Shown in pieces: positions 1 to 8,497 of a stretch of 64,000 nucleotides of DNA; positions within the stretch are counted from its first letter, which is position 1, and every line of letters begins with the position of its first letter. The DNA is from an uncultured Lachnospiraceae bacterium (GTDB lineage: Bacteria > Bacillota > Clostridia > Lachnospirales > Lachnospiraceae): assembly GCA_910577175.1 (NCBI GenBank), contig CAJTLU010000005.1:144582-208581 (forward strand). The letters are read 5' to 3'. The position numbers were made by a program, and so were the translations under genes. The notes below the pieces were generated by a model. That model was not told the DNA's origin. It worked only from the letters and a program-made list of their open reading frames with translations, and did not search any database.

Positions 1-79
1 TCTCTTTTCTGCCCCGAAGTTTTTCTATCTTGGACATAATACAAGCAATACGCGCATCATACTGGTCATACATATTCAT
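1..79 (-). CDS. 5' end of an unidentified gene (partial, runs off the window)
   Basis: A minus-strand reading frame opens with ATG at 79 and stays open to the window edge, giving about 26 residues that begin MNMYDQYDARIACIMSKIE. A GAGGAG ribosome site lies about 10 bases upstream. The peptide is short, charged and helical-looking. I do not recognise the family, and the rest of the gene is outside the window. Confidence 0.4.
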   Translation of the reverse strand, partial: MNMYDQYDARIACIMSKIEKLRGRKE

Positions 80-259
80 ACAATAACATCTCCTCACAAT
101 TCTCTATATTTAGTTTCTATGAAACTTGAAGTTATAATATCTTGATTCCCTTTGTCGATGGCTTTATTATAGCACTTCATTCTTCAAAATGAAATAGATT
201 TCTTTGCACTTGATAAAACAAAATTGGATAGATATGTGAGTGGGATTCCGTAGTAGTCG

Positions 260-410
260 GCATTGTCGGTAATGTGTATAACTGGCTATCTTATGGAATT
301 GTGGGTAACTCTGTTTGCAGGACGTGGGAAAGCTGCTCTTTAGCTTTTCCATGTGCTGTGAATAGAGTTATCCATGATTCCATAGCCTGTTATGCACATT
401 TCCACAATGC
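260..410. repeat. Long imperfect inverted repeat (about 70-nt arms)
   Basis: The arm at 260-334 is matched, with a few mismatches and small gaps, by the reverse complement of 342-410; both begin GCATTGT and end AAAGCT, around a loop of about 7 nt. Transcribed on either strand it would fold into one long hairpin. The arms carry DnaA-box-like words (TTATCCATG, TTATGCACA, TGTGTATAA), but these fall in the pairing arms and are probably coincidental. No convincing gene covers 80-498. It may be a MITE-like element or a structured leader. Confidence 0.65.
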
Positions 411-498
411 TTGTCTTTTGGTCTTTGGTTCGGAATAGTGTGGTGCTGGCGGTCTATCTCTTGTTTTCGGTTGCTTGCTTCTTTACCGTACATGAGCA

Positions 499-1797
499 TT
501 ATTGTAACGCTTCTTTTACTTCCTGTACTGCTGCCTGCAGCTGATTGTCCTTTTCTAACGGAACTACCACCATATGCTTCAGTTCCTCGTCCATCTCCAC
601 CTCTATATCCGGTGTGATTCCGAGTCCGTGGATGCATCTGCCATTCGGCGTATAATACGTTGACACTGTCATCTTTACCGCACTTCCGTCCGCCAGCGGC
701 AGGATACTCTGCACAATTCCCTTGCCAAAGCTCTGCATTCCGACAATCGTAGCAAGCCCATAATCCTGCAGGGCTCCGGAAAAGATTTCTGATGCACTGG
801 CACTGTTGCCGTTCACTAACACTGCCATTGGAAACTTTCCGACGCTGCCCGGTGTCGCCCGGATTTCTTCTCTGTCGTCATACTTATCCAATGTATAGAC
901 GATAAGACCATCCTCTAAAAACAAATCGAGCATATCACAGACCGTTGTCAAAAGTCCGCCCGGATTATCACGGATATCGATTACCAGTCCCTTCATTCCC
1001 TGTTTCTTTAACGCATTCAGCGCCGTTTCAAACTGCTGCGCCGTCACCTCATCAAACTCCATCACATAAATATACCCGATAGAATCATCTAACATCTGGT
1101 ATGTTACGGTTTCTACTTCAATCAGGTCGCGGACTACTGTCATGGTCAAATATTCACTTTCCGCTGCACGCCATACTTCCACCTCCACATTTGTACCCTG
1201 CTCACCCTTCATATGCTTTACTGCAAGGTCCAAATCCCAGTCCGAAACATCCTCGCCATTAATACGGGTTACAATGTCTCCCGGAAGAATACCTGCTTTA
1301 TAAGCCGGGCCATTGACAAACGGCCGCACAATCGTAATGACCTTTGTGGAAGCGTTCTGGTTTACCAGCGCACCGATGCCGCAGTAAACGCCCTCCACCG
1401 ACTCCATCAGTTCTGCATATTCCTCCTTCGTATAATAGCAGGAATACGGGTCTCCCAGAGCGTTCAGAAGACCGCGGTACATTCCCTCGTACAAATCCTC
1501 TTCCTTCGTATCTTCCCAAAAATACATGTCAATCAGAAGCTTTAAGTAATTCGCCTTTTCAAGAAACGCCTTGTCGGCAGCTTCCGCATCCTTCTTATCT
1601 TCTTTCCCTCCCTGCAGGCGGTCAAAAATATCCCAAAGGCCACCTTCGTTTTCGTTCTGTGTGTCCTTGGCATCGCCCGTCCGTCCGGTTCCGATGTTAC
1701 AGCCCGCAGCTGCGGTAATGCCCGTAAAGCAAAGCACCCCTGCCAGAGCTATTGTGGCAAGCCTTTTTGCAAAGCTCTCTTTCCTACTCTGTTTCAT
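499..1797 (-). CDS. ctpA: S41 family carboxyl-terminal processing protease (CtpA-like)
   Basis: This is a secreted serine protease of the C-terminal-processing family, which trims or degrades envelope proteins. The 432-residue protein starts with a basic-hydrophobic signal ending in AAAGC, so it may be lipid-anchored at about Cys33. A PDZ domain follows (about 125-205; AYKAGILPGDIV), then the S41 core with the Ser region NSASASE (about 331-337) and the Lys in FGKG (about 359), the expected Ser/Lys dyad. It is the last gene of the ftsE–ftsX–M23 hydrolase–ctpA run, 33 nt after the hydrolase, which points to a role in processing cell-separation factors. The length is normal for the family. Confidence 0.93.
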   Translation of the reverse strand: MKQSRKESFAKRLATIALAGVLCFTGITAAAGCNIGTGRTGDAKDTQNENEGGLWDIFDRLQGGKEDKKDAEAADKAFLEKANYLKLLIDMYFWEDTKEEDLYEGMYRGLLNALGDPYSCYYTKEEYAELMESVEGVYCGIGALVNQNASTKVITIVRPFVNGPAYKAGILPGDIVTRINGEDVSDWDLDLAVKHMKGEQGTNVEVEVWRAAESEYLTMTVVRDLIEVETVTYQMLDDSIGYIYVMEFDEVTAQQFETALNALKKQGMKGLVIDIRDNPGGLLTTVCDMLDLFLEDGLIVYTLDKYDDREEIRATPGSVGKFPMAVLVNGNSASASEIFSGALQDYGLATIVGMQSFGKGIVQSILPLADGSAVKMTVSTYYTPNGRCIHGLGITPDIEVEMDEELKHMVVVPLEKDNQLQAAVQEVKEALQ

Positions 1798-1830
1798 TCT
1801 TAATAAATCCGCCTTTCTCTATCTTCTATT

Positions 1831-3114
1831 TTATGGACTGACATAATCGCACGGATCCACTGAAGTTCCGTTGATTTTTAACGTAAAATGCAGATGAGGC
1901 GCAGTTGACCATCCGGTCGAGCCGCATTTCATAATAACCTGCCCCTGCTTTACATAATCGCCTACGGATACCAGAAGCTTTGAAGCATGCAGATAATACG
2001 TAACAACCCCGTTCCCATGGTCGATTACCACATGATTTCCGTTCATGGTGCTCCATGTTGCTTTTGTTACCGTACCGGCAAGCGAAGCAACGATATCTGC
2101 ACCATACGCCCCTCCGATATCAATTCCGCTGTGATACTCGGCCTTTCCTGTAATCGGGCTGATTCGATATCCGAATTGTGAATAGATATTCGGGTCGCCT
2201 GGAAAAGGCCATATCATATTATCAATGGAGGTTTCGTCGGTCAGACCCAGCTTCTTTAACTCCTCTTCGCGCCTTCTGCGCTCCTCTTCTTCCCTTTTTA
2301 AACGCTCCTCCTCTTCGCGTCTTTTCCGCTCCTCCTCCTCAATGCGGATGCGCTCTTTTTCCTCCAGCTCCGAAATTTCAATCTGCTTGCTTTCTATCTC
2401 CTCAAAGTACTCAAAATACTGTTCCTCCGATATTCCTAAGCTTGCCGCCAGCTGCTCCACGTATGCCGCTTTATTCGCAACTAATTTAGTTAAATTATCA
2501 ATCTGCAGCTGCTGCTTCTCTTTTTCGACATTTAACTCCACCAGCCTGACTTCATATGCTTCCTCCTTCTCGCGCACCAGCTGGCAGGAAACCTCATAAC
2601 GCTTAAAGAGATTATCATCATATTCTGCAATTCTGGAGCGGTATTCTACCTGATTCAGCAAATCTTCAAGATTTTTGGAACCCGTAAGCAATTCCCAAAA
2701 GCTTGTGTCGCCGTTCTCATACATATATTTTATCCGTGCTTTCATCGTTGCATACTGATTATCTTTCGTTTTGACCGCTTCTTCCAGTTCCTCTCCCGCT
2801 GCCTTCAGCGCATCCTCGCACTCCGCAATGCTCTGCTTGAGCTCTTCCATCTTACCGTAGGCAAGGGAAAGCTCCTCATCCACCCGCTGGATATACTCTT
2901 CCGTACTCTTTTTATCCGCCTCTAACGCCGCAATACGCTCCTCCGTCTCCTTCCGCAGCTTTTCTAACGCTTCCTTCTCCTCTTTCGCCTTATCGATTGC
3001 AGCCTGATAGGAGTCCCCTGCAAACACGACGCCTTCCCTGCTTCCCGGAATCACCGTTGCCAGTACGGCTGCCGTTACCACATAGCATAGTCTCTTTTTC
3101 CAGATTCGCTTCAT
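1831..3114 (-). CDS. Secreted coiled-coil murein hydrolase with M23/LytM domain (EnvC/PcsB-like)
   Basis: A 427-residue exported protein with a signal peptide (about 1-31), a long charged coiled coil (about 35-295, including a run of EEER-type repeats) and a C-terminal LytM/peptidase M23 domain (about 305-425). The metal-ligand motifs HSGIDIG and HLHFTL are present, so the domain should be catalytically competent. In Firmicutes and Proteobacteria, FtsEX activates such coiled-coil hydrolases across the membrane. The position directly downstream of ftsX (37 nt) supports the same partnership here. The usual CHAP domain of streptococcal PcsB is replaced by M23. Role inferred: peptidoglycan cleavage during division. 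Confidence 0.9.
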   Translation of the reverse strand: MKRIWKKRLCYVVTAAVLATVIPGSREGVVFAGDSYQAAIDKAKEEKEALEKLRKETEERIAALEADKKSTEEYIQRVDEELSLAYGKMEELKQSIAECEDALKAAGEELEEAVKTKDNQYATMKARIKYMYENGDTSFWELLTGSKNLEDLLNQVEYRSRIAEYDDNLFKRYEVSCQLVREKEEAYEVRLVELNVEKEKQQLQIDNLTKLVANKAAYVEQLAASLGISEEQYFEYFEEIESKQIEISELEEKERIRIEEEERKRREEEERLKREEEERRRREEELKKLGLTDETSIDNMIWPFPGDPNIYSQFGYRISPITGKAEYHSGIDIGGAYGADIVASLAGTVTKATWSTMNGNHVVIDHGNGVVTYYLHASKLLVSVGDYVKQGQVIMKCGSTGWSTAPHLHFTLKINGTSVDPCDYVSP

Positions 3115-3151
3115 CTGCTTTCTCCTTTCCGCATAGTAGCCTTTCTTTTCT

Positions 3152-4075
3152 CTATCGTAAGCTGATTTTCCTCAGCTGCTTTCCGGTTGTCATCATACTG
3201 CCAAGCAGACCGATTAGCACACCGATTCCAAGAATCAGCGGTGTAAGCGTCCTGAAAATCTGCTCCTCGCTCAAAAATGACATCGTATAAAATACGCTTT
3301 CAAATTCTCCTGATAAAAAGCCGATTACCCTTACATAAAGTAAATGCAGGATTCCGAGCGGCACAAACGCGCCAATCAGTCCAAGAAGCATTCCCTCCAC
3401 AATGAACGGAAACCGCACAAAGAAATCCGTGGCGCCAATCAGGCTCATAATAGAAATCTCTTCCTTACGCACCGAAATACCCATGGAAATCGTCATATGA
3501 ATCAAAAATATAGCGACTGCAACCAGTACCAGAATAATCGCAACGGAAACCAGCGTAGCAATCTGGTTAATGCCGTTCAGGCTTTCCGCTACACCGTCCA
3601 GCGCATTCACCTGGCGCACACCGTCCAGCCCTTCAATATAGCGCACCAGAACCGGCTGCATGGATACATCATTCAGAAAAACCTTATACGACGCCGACTT
3701 TTCAAGCGGATTGTCCGTTCCGAACGTAGCCGCCAGCTCTTCGCTCAAATGGTCCCTTTTATAATTCTCCCATGCCTGTTCAGCTGAAATATAAACAACG
3801 TCCGCAGCCTCGGCACGTTTCCGGATTGCATCCCCGATTGCCCGCACCGTCTGCTCCGTACAGCCCTCTTCAAATAAAACCGTCACACCCACATTCTGCT
3901 CCGCCTCTTTCATCACATAGCGGATATTTACCGTAACAAAATAAAACAAGCCGATTAAAAATAAACTTGCCGCAATTGTCCCGATGGAAGCCAGCGAAAA
4001 TTTTCCGTTATGGAAGATGCTCCGGATTCCCTGCTTTAAACAATAAAAGAAACTTCTAATACTTTGCATACACAT
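3152..4075 (-). CDS. ftsX: Cell-division permease-like protein FtsX
   Basis: Four-helix membrane partner of FtsE that passes ATP-driven conformational change to a cell-wall hydrolase outside. The protein has one N-terminal membrane helix (about residues 25-45), an extracellular domain of about 110 residues, and three C-terminal helices, the FtsX topology. The start at 4075 was chosen because an AAGGGCGG ribosome site lies just before it; ATG at 4069 is equally possible. The gene overlaps the 3' end of ftsE by 20 nt, indicating translational coupling. The downstream neighbour is the likely hydrolase target. Confidence 0.92.
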   Translation of the reverse strand: MCMQSIRSFFYCLKQGIRSIFHNGKFSLASIGTIAASLFLIGLFYFVTVNIRYVMKEAEQNVGVTVLFEEGCTEQTVRAIGDAIRKRAEAADVVYISAEQAWENYKRDHLSEELAATFGTDNPLEKSASYKVFLNDVSMQPVLVRYIEGLDGVRQVNALDGVAESLNGINQIATLVSVAIILVLVAVAIFLIHMTISMGISVRKEEISIMSLIGATDFFVRFPFIVEGMLLGLIGAFVPLGILHLLYVRVIGFLSGEFESVFYTMSFLSEEQIFRTLTPLILGIGVLIGLLGSMMTTGKQLRKISLR

Positions 4076-4796
4076 ATCCGCCCTTTTGCTCGTCACTGAT
4101 TACTCTGCCATTTTTCAGCGTAATAACACGCTTCTGCATCATATCCACCACCTCACGATTATGCGTTACAACAACCACCGTCGTTCCGCGGCGGTTCACC
4201 TCGTCTAACAGGTGCATAATCTCCCATGAATTTTTCGGGTCCAGATTTCCGGTCGGCTCATCCGCAAGCAAAATCACCGGATTGTTAATCAGTGCCCTGG
4301 CTAACGCCACCCGCTGCTGTTCTCCGCCGGAAAGCTCCGATGGAAATGCCTTATACTTCTCATTCAGACCAACAAGGGAAAGCATCCTTGGAACCCTCTT
4401 TTTAATCTCTGCCGGCGGAACCTCAATCACACGCTGGGCAAATGCCACATTCTCATAAGCGTTCCGATCCTTTAACAGACGGAAATCCTGAAATACAACG
4501 CCGATACTGCGGCGGTACTTGCTCACCTGAAAACGGCGCAGCCTGGAAAGCTCTCTTCCTGCTACAAAAACCTTTCCCTTGGTCGGGGAAATCTCACGCA
4601 GCATCAGTCGAATCAGGGTAGACTTCCCGGAACCGCTGCTCCCGACAATAAACACAAACTCCCCCTTTTTAATACTGATACAAATATCATCTACGGCATG
4701 AACATCCTTCTGATACGCCTTTGACACATGGTCAAAGAGAATGACCGGCGCCTGTATATTCTGCAAATCCCTGTGTAAATCGTATGAACCCGCCAT
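4056..4796 (-). CDS. ftsE: Cell-division ATP-binding protein FtsE
   Basis: ABC ATPase of the FtsEX complex. Walker A (GSSGSGKST), the signature LSGGEQQR, Walker B (ILLADEPTGNLD) and a switch histidine (VVVTHN) are all intact. The protein is 246 residues, with a roughly 20-residue N-terminal extension and a short C-terminal tail. It heads the four-gene operon ending with ctpA. A GGAGGAGA-type ribosome site precedes the ATG. FtsE energises FtsX to switch on peptidoglycan hydrolysis at the septum rather than to transport a substrate; that role is from family knowledge. Confidence 0.95.
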   Translation of the reverse strand: MAGSYDLHRDLQNIQAPVILFDHVSKAYQKDVHAVDDICISIKKGEFVFIVGSSGSGKSTLIRLMLREISPTKGKVFVAGRELSRLRRFQVSKYRRSIGVVFQDFRLLKDRNAYENVAFAQRVIEVPPAEIKKRVPRMLSLVGLNEKYKAFPSELSGGEQQRVALARALINNPVILLADEPTGNLDPKNSWEIMHLLDEVNRRGTTVVVVTHNREVVDMMQKRVITLKNGRVISDEQKGGYVYAKY

Positions 4797-4857
4797 GCGG
4801 TTCTCTCCTCCTTTTTCCTTCCCGTACCGGCCTGCGCGGCCTCCTTTGCATGTAGAA

Positions 4858-4882
4858 CAGCCGCATCATCACGGTGCGGCTG
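4858..4882 (-). terminator. GC-rich stem-loop between the PucR-type gene and ftsE
   Basis: CAGCCGCA and TGCGGCTG form a perfect 8-bp stem around a 9-nt loop, just after the stop of the PucR-type gene. The bases that follow on the minus strand are only weakly T-rich, so termination may be partial and some ftsEX transcription could come from upstream. Confidence 0.45.
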
Positions 4883-4889
4883 CGCAAGC

Positions 4890-5978
4890 CTAAAATTCCA
4901 TATTTTCCATGTATTTCATATATTTTACCACCATTAACGCCATCTTAAACGTTATCGCATCCTCAAAAATGCGGAGGTCAAGATTCGTCATCTTCTGCAG
5001 CTTATCCAGGCGGTACACCAGTGTATTCCGGTGAATATAAAGCTGACGTGACGTTTCTGAAACATTCAGATTATTTTCAAAAAACTTATTGATGGTAACA
5101 ATCGTTTCCTCGTCAAAGTCGTCCGGTGACTTGCCGTCAAAAATCTCCCGGATAAACACCTTGCACATCGGCATCGGAAGCTGGTACACCAGTCTGCCGA
5201 TTCCAAGATTCGAGTAAGCCACGACATTGCGGTCACTGTAAAAAATCTTACCGACCTCCAGTGCCATCTTTGCCTCCTTATACGAGCGGGACACGTCCTT
5301 TATTTCATTGACAATCGTCCCGAAAGATATGTTCACTCTTGTCATTGCCTCGGTATTTAAGGTATCTAAAAGCACCTTTGCCGTCTTCATCAGACTGTCA
5401 TAATCCTCGTTTACCTTCAACTCTTTGACAAGAATAATATTCCTCTCATCCACCGCAGTAATAAAATCGCGGCTCTTCCCTGCAAAAAGGCTCCGCACCG
5501 TCTCCAGTGCATTCATATCCTTTTCCTGCTTTGTCTCAATTAAAAACGCAGCGCGGCGCGCATCGGCTTCGATGTGCAGCTTCTTTGCAAGATTGTAAAT
5601 ATCCACAAGAAGAAGATTGTCCAGCAAAAGATTCTTAATAAAATTATCCTTATCGTAGCGTTCCTTATAGGCGACAATCAGATTCTGAATCTGGAATGCC
5701 GTCATTTTCCCTATCATATAGACATCATCCGTATCCCCTTTTGCCAAAATGACAAACTCCAGATGGCTGTCGTCATACACCTTAAAAAACTGATATCCGG
5801 CTAATGCCTGACTGTCAGCCGGAGATTCCACAAAAGCAAGCACCGCCTCAGTACTCTCCAACCCCGGAAGAAGCGTTGCCGCCAAAATCTCACCATCAGC
5901 CCCTAATACGCACAAATCCACCCTTGTAATCGCTTTCAGCCCGTCAATTGTGCTCTGTAACACCTGATTTGAAATCAT
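4890..5978 (-). CDS. PucR/CdaR-type helix-turn-helix regulator
   Basis: A 362-residue cytoplasmic regulator. The N-terminal half resembles the putative sugar-acid sensing region of carbohydrate diacid regulators, followed by a GGDEF-like fold region. The last 60 residues hold the PucR C-terminal HTH (NLNVSETSRQLYIHRNTLVYRLDKL), whose IHRNTLVYRL core is diagnostic. The start at 5978 follows GGAGGAG; the longer frame upstream has no ribosome site. It is transcribed toward ftsE but separated from it by a stem-loop. Its ligand cannot be read from sequence. Confidence 0.82.
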   Translation of the reverse strand: MISNQVLQSTIDGLKAITRVDLCVLGADGEILAATLLPGLESTEAVLAFVESPADSQALAGYQFFKVYDDSHLEFVILAKGDTDDVYMIGKMTAFQIQNLIVAYKERYDKDNFIKNLLLDNLLLVDIYNLAKKLHIEADARRAAFLIETKQEKDMNALETVRSLFAGKSRDFITAVDERNIILVKELKVNEDYDSLMKTAKVLLDTLNTEAMTRVNISFGTIVNEIKDVSRSYKEAKMALEVGKIFYSDRNVVAYSNLGIGRLVYQLPMPMCKVFIREIFDGKSPDDFDEETIVTINKFFENNLNVSETSRQLYIHRNTLVYRLDKLQKMTNLDLRIFEDAITFKMALMVVKYMKYMENMEF

Positions 5979-6208
5979 AACTCCTCCTTCACAAGTAAAA
6001 AACACTCTTCCACATTATCAGTTTATCATTCGCCCCATAAAAAGTCAACCGACCCATTCCTAAATAATTTCTTAAAACCTCACACATCCGGACATCCTGA
6101 CAGCACATAGAGAACCCCGGCGCAGCGTTGCACATGCAAAATCAGATGGCACGCAGGCTTTGGAGCATGGGATAGCATGCAAACTTCCGGAGGTTAAGAA
6201 CAACTATG

Positions 6209-6237
6209 TTGAACACCCGGAGCTGCTATGCTATAAT
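6209..6237 (+). promoter_or_regulatory. Sigma-A promoter of the TfoX-C gene
   Basis: TTGAAC, a 17-nt spacer and TATAAT, with a TG-type extended -10 (TGCTATAAT). The start codon of the TfoX-C gene is 28 nt further downstream, preceded by AGGAGG. Confidence 0.75.
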
Positions 6238-6265
6238 AACTGTGACAAAGGTCAGGAGGTAAGCT

Positions 6266-6523
6266 ATGGCAGAATTAACTTCTATGAAGAATATTGGAAA
6301 AGAACTGGAAAGAAAACTGAACGCTATCGGCATTGATTCCTCCGAAAAGCTGATTACATCAGGCGCCAAGCAGACTTTCTTAAGCTTAAAGGAGCGTTAT
6401 CCGCAGGTCTGCCTCGTACATTTATATGCACTAGAAGGCGCAATTTCTAATATCGAATTTAACGAACTTCCGGAAAGCAAGAAACAAGAATTAAAAGAAT
6501 TTAGCGACTTTTTAAAGAAATAA
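6266..6523 (+). CDS. TfoX/Sxy C-terminal domain protein
   Basis: An 85-residue protein made only of the TfoX C-terminal domain, a helix-hairpin-helix-like fold that starts with the typical LTSMKNIGKELERKLNAIGI segment and contains an internal LVHLYALEGAI helix. In gamma-proteobacteria this domain is part of the competence regulator Sxy. Stand-alone copies in Firmicutes have no established role. It has its own strong promoter and AGGAGG site, and is followed by a 12-bp hairpin, so it appears to be a single-gene unit. Confidence 0.85.
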   Translation: MAELTSMKNIGKELERKLNAIGIDSSEKLITSGAKQTFLSLKERYPQVCLVHLYALEGAISNIEFNELPESKKQELKEFSDFLKK

Positions 6524-6549
6524 TGCGGGCAGAACCAATCTCCCCGGTC

Positions 6550-6591
6550 TGCTTAGTGAAATAACCTTTCCTATGGCTGTTTCACTAAGCA
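6550..6591 (+). terminator. Hairpin after the TfoX-C gene
   Basis: TGCTTAGTGAAA pairs perfectly with TTTCACTAAGCA (12 bp) around an 18-nt loop, 27 nt after the stop codon. No T-tract follows on the plus strand, so it may be a weak terminator or an mRNA-stabilising hairpin. Confidence 0.45.
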
Positions 6592-6630
6592 AAGCGGTTC
6601 CGGACGCGCCGGATTCTTAAGCCTTTTCAG

Positions 6631-7188
6631 CTACAGCTCCCCTTTTGCAAAGAGGTTATCCTTTCCCATGCCGCACACAAATGGATTGGAATCATAGCGG
6701 TGACAAAACTCAAGAAAATCAGAACGCTGCTCTGTTTTCAACGGCATCCCTATTAAAGCGAAATGCCTCTATCGCACCTGCTCCTGATTCGGATAGGTAT
6801 ACGAGATTGGCACATCAAAGGACATCACCAGGTCGTGGGACTTGTCCCCGAACTCCTGCAAATCCTCCAGCGCGCCCTTAACAAATGTAATTTTATCAAG
6901 AACGCCCTCCTTGTGTGCCAGTTCCTTCGCCTTGTCTATCATCGGCTGTGAAATATCAAAATGCGTCACTTTACAGCCATGCCTTGCAAGCAAAATGGAA
7001 AATCTCCCGCAGCCTGCACCACCGTCGAATACAGTCTCTATCCCGTCAAGGCTGGAAAGCAGCTCCTTTTCAATATGGCTTTTCTGTATGATGTCATCTA
7101 TAAACATCTCTTCGCGCCTGCTTTCCTGCTCTCCCTTATCCGGCAGATTCCACATCCGCTCGGATATCTTTCTGCTATAGTCTGCCAC
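6631..7188 (-). pseudogene. Class I SAM-dependent methyltransferase with internal deletion
   Basis: The N-terminal two thirds of a class I methyltransferase can be read: WNLPDKGEQES, the SAM-binding FDGGAGCGRFSILLA, then FDISQPMIDKA and FDVPISYTYPNQEQ. The frame hits TAG at about 6768. Directly after it, in the same frame, comes a typical C-terminal end (DFLEFC..YDSNPFVCGMGKDNLFAKGEL, then stop at 6631). The intervening hundred or so residues of the family are missing, so the gene looks broken by an internal deletion. Start is uncertain: GTG at 7188 or the ATG before WNLPDK. It follows the CD3324 gene by about 95 nt. Confidence 0.7.
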
Positions 7189-7282
7189 AAATTCCGGGCC
7201 ACGGATACCCTGTGCTTTTTTATAAAAAAATATGCGCCGTTGCACAGCAAGGAAATCCGCACTTTGAAAAAAGTAGCTGTGC

Positions 7283-7576
7283 TTATCGCACAGCCACTGT
7301 GTCTTTTGCTTGTTTTTCCCGTCTGACAATACGCCGTATGCTTTTTTCGGATAAATACCACCGTTCCGCCAGCTCGCCAACCGTCGCGCCGGACAAATAA
7401 CTTTCGTAAATCAACTGGTTCCGGCTCTGCAGCTCGCATTTGTAGGTAGTTTTAGCTCCCCACTTCTGCCTGCTCCCCTGCTTTCTCGGAATATACAGAT
7501 TCACTCCGTCAACATACTGCTGTATCAGTTCAATTACCTCCCCCGGCAAAATCTCTTCTGCTCTTCTATAGCTCAT
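7283..7576 (-). CDS. CD3324-family small protein
   Basis: A 97-residue protein matching the CD3324 family pattern: MSYRRAEEILP, then YVDGVNLYIPRK, KWGAKT and a C-terminal helix-turn-helix-like ending (SGATVGELAERWYLSEKSIRRIV). The family is usually annotated with no function; the HTH-like tail suggests DNA binding. AGGAGGCAG precedes the ATG. It is probably cotranscribed with the broken methyltransferase downstream. Confidence 0.8.
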   Translation of the reverse strand: MSYRRAEEILPGEVIELIQQYVDGVNLYIPRKQGSRQKWGAKTTYKCELQSRNQLIYESYLSGATVGELAERWYLSEKSIRRIVRREKQAKDTVAVR

Positions 7577-7730
7577 ATCTGCCTCCTAAATTTATATTCT
7601 TCAGGATGCGCTATGGCTATAACAATTTACTTTGATTGCAATAGCCAGCGCTATGCAAACATAACATATCTTCTCATATGTAAGCCCCCTTTCCAGTGCT
7701 TCCTTTATAGCTTCCTCTTCAAATCCCGGT

Positions 7731-8357
7731 TCATTTACCGGAGCGCCTTATTGCAGTAATATATGTATTCCGGTAAAGCGGCATTTTCAAACCTGCGGTA
7801 TTCCACAGCCTTTTAAACTCTTCTGTCGTTACCTTCCTGTTATAATATTCTTCCTCGCAATTCACGAGCTCGCGGAAAGACTCCGCAATAAAAATGTGTG
7901 TTTCATCATATCCGATAACCGGAACATAATGCAGCCAGTTTTTGCCCGCCCAGGTCCGCAGCAGTACAATCACAGGATTCCCCTTTGCGACCTCACGCTT
8001 CAACGCGCTTAGCGTCCCGGCACAATACCTTATACGAAAACCGTACCCGGAAAGGAGCTTCTGTATTCCTGACGGATACACGGTCCCGTCCCTCCTTTTG
8101 CCCGGTATCCTCTCATATAGGCTGGTTCCGTTCTCCTCTATCCCCCAATGCCTTAAAACATACGCTGACGAAAATGCAGCGCACTCATTCCCATTCTGAA
8201 AATCCATTCTGTTTTCTCTGGTAATGATGAACTGCTTTACGCGGCAGCCAAAAGAAAACCGGAAATGCAAGGCGCCCATTAAGACAATATCGATAATGGT
8301 AATAATGATAAAGGTATTGATCAGATAGATAAGCGGTAATAACAAATATAATTTCAT
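7731..8357 (-). CDS. Membrane-anchored C39/papain-like peptidase-fold protein
   Basis: A 208-residue protein with one N-terminal membrane helix (about 4-30) and a papain-like C39-type domain. The nucleophile motif NGNECAAFSSAYVLRHWG (Cys about 59) and the histidine motif WLHYVPVIGYD (His about 144) are intact, so it could be an active cysteine peptidase. The substrate is unknown. The start at 8357 follows GGAGAGAC; the longer frame from 8378 lacks a better site. It is transcribed divergently from the DUF6323 gene from a strong promoter. Confidence 0.72.
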   Translation of the reverse strand: MKLYLLLPLIYLINTFIIITIIDIVLMGALHFRFSFGCRVKQFIITRENRMDFQNGNECAAFSSAYVLRHWGIEENGTSLYERIPGKRRDGTVYPSGIQKLLSGYGFRIRYCAGTLSALKREVAKGNPVIVLLRTWAGKNWLHYVPVIGYDETHIFIAESFRELVNCEEEYYNRKVTTEEFKRLWNTAGLKMPLYRNTYITAIRRSGK

Positions 8358-8411
8358 TGCAGTCTCTCCTCGGTTCATTCTCCAGTCATCTGCTCTAAAA
8401 TTCCTGTAATT

Positions 8412-8440
8412 ATTATACCATAAAATCCGATTTTTTTCAA
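8412..8440 (-). promoter_or_regulatory. Sigma-A promoter of the C39-like gene
   Basis: On the minus strand TTGAAA, 17 nt, TATAAT. It lies back-to-back with the plus-strand promoter at 8444, so the two -35 boxes are only 3 nt apart and RNA polymerase binding is likely to be mutually exclusive. Confidence 0.75.
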
Positions 8441-8443
8441 GAC

Positions 8444-8472
8444 TTGTAAACCTCCCGGGCGGGGTCTATAAT
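8444..8472 (+). promoter_or_regulatory. Sigma-A promoter of the DUF6323–DUF6179 operon
   Basis: TTGTAA, 17 nt, TATAAT, ending 25 nt before the ATG, with AAGGGAGG as ribosome site. The spacer contains the palindrome CCTCCCGGGCGGGG, which could be an operator. Confidence 0.75.
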
Positions 8473-8497
8473 CAGCTTACTAAGGGAGGTATCGCTT

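Noticed and set aside
270..400. DnaA-box-like words suggesting a replication origin
   Set aside because: They are mismatched, fall in pairing arms of one inverted repeat, and no dnaA, dnaN or AT-rich unwinding element is nearby.
368..637. Minus-strand open frame of 89 residues over the inverted repeat
   Set aside because: It lies within the hairpin element and the ctpA 3' end, has no ribosome site and its codons mirror the opposite strand.
2178..2599. Plus-strand open frames opposite the M23 hydrolase
   Set aside because: Complement of the Glu/Arg-rich coiled coil; Ser-rich with no domain and no ribosome site.
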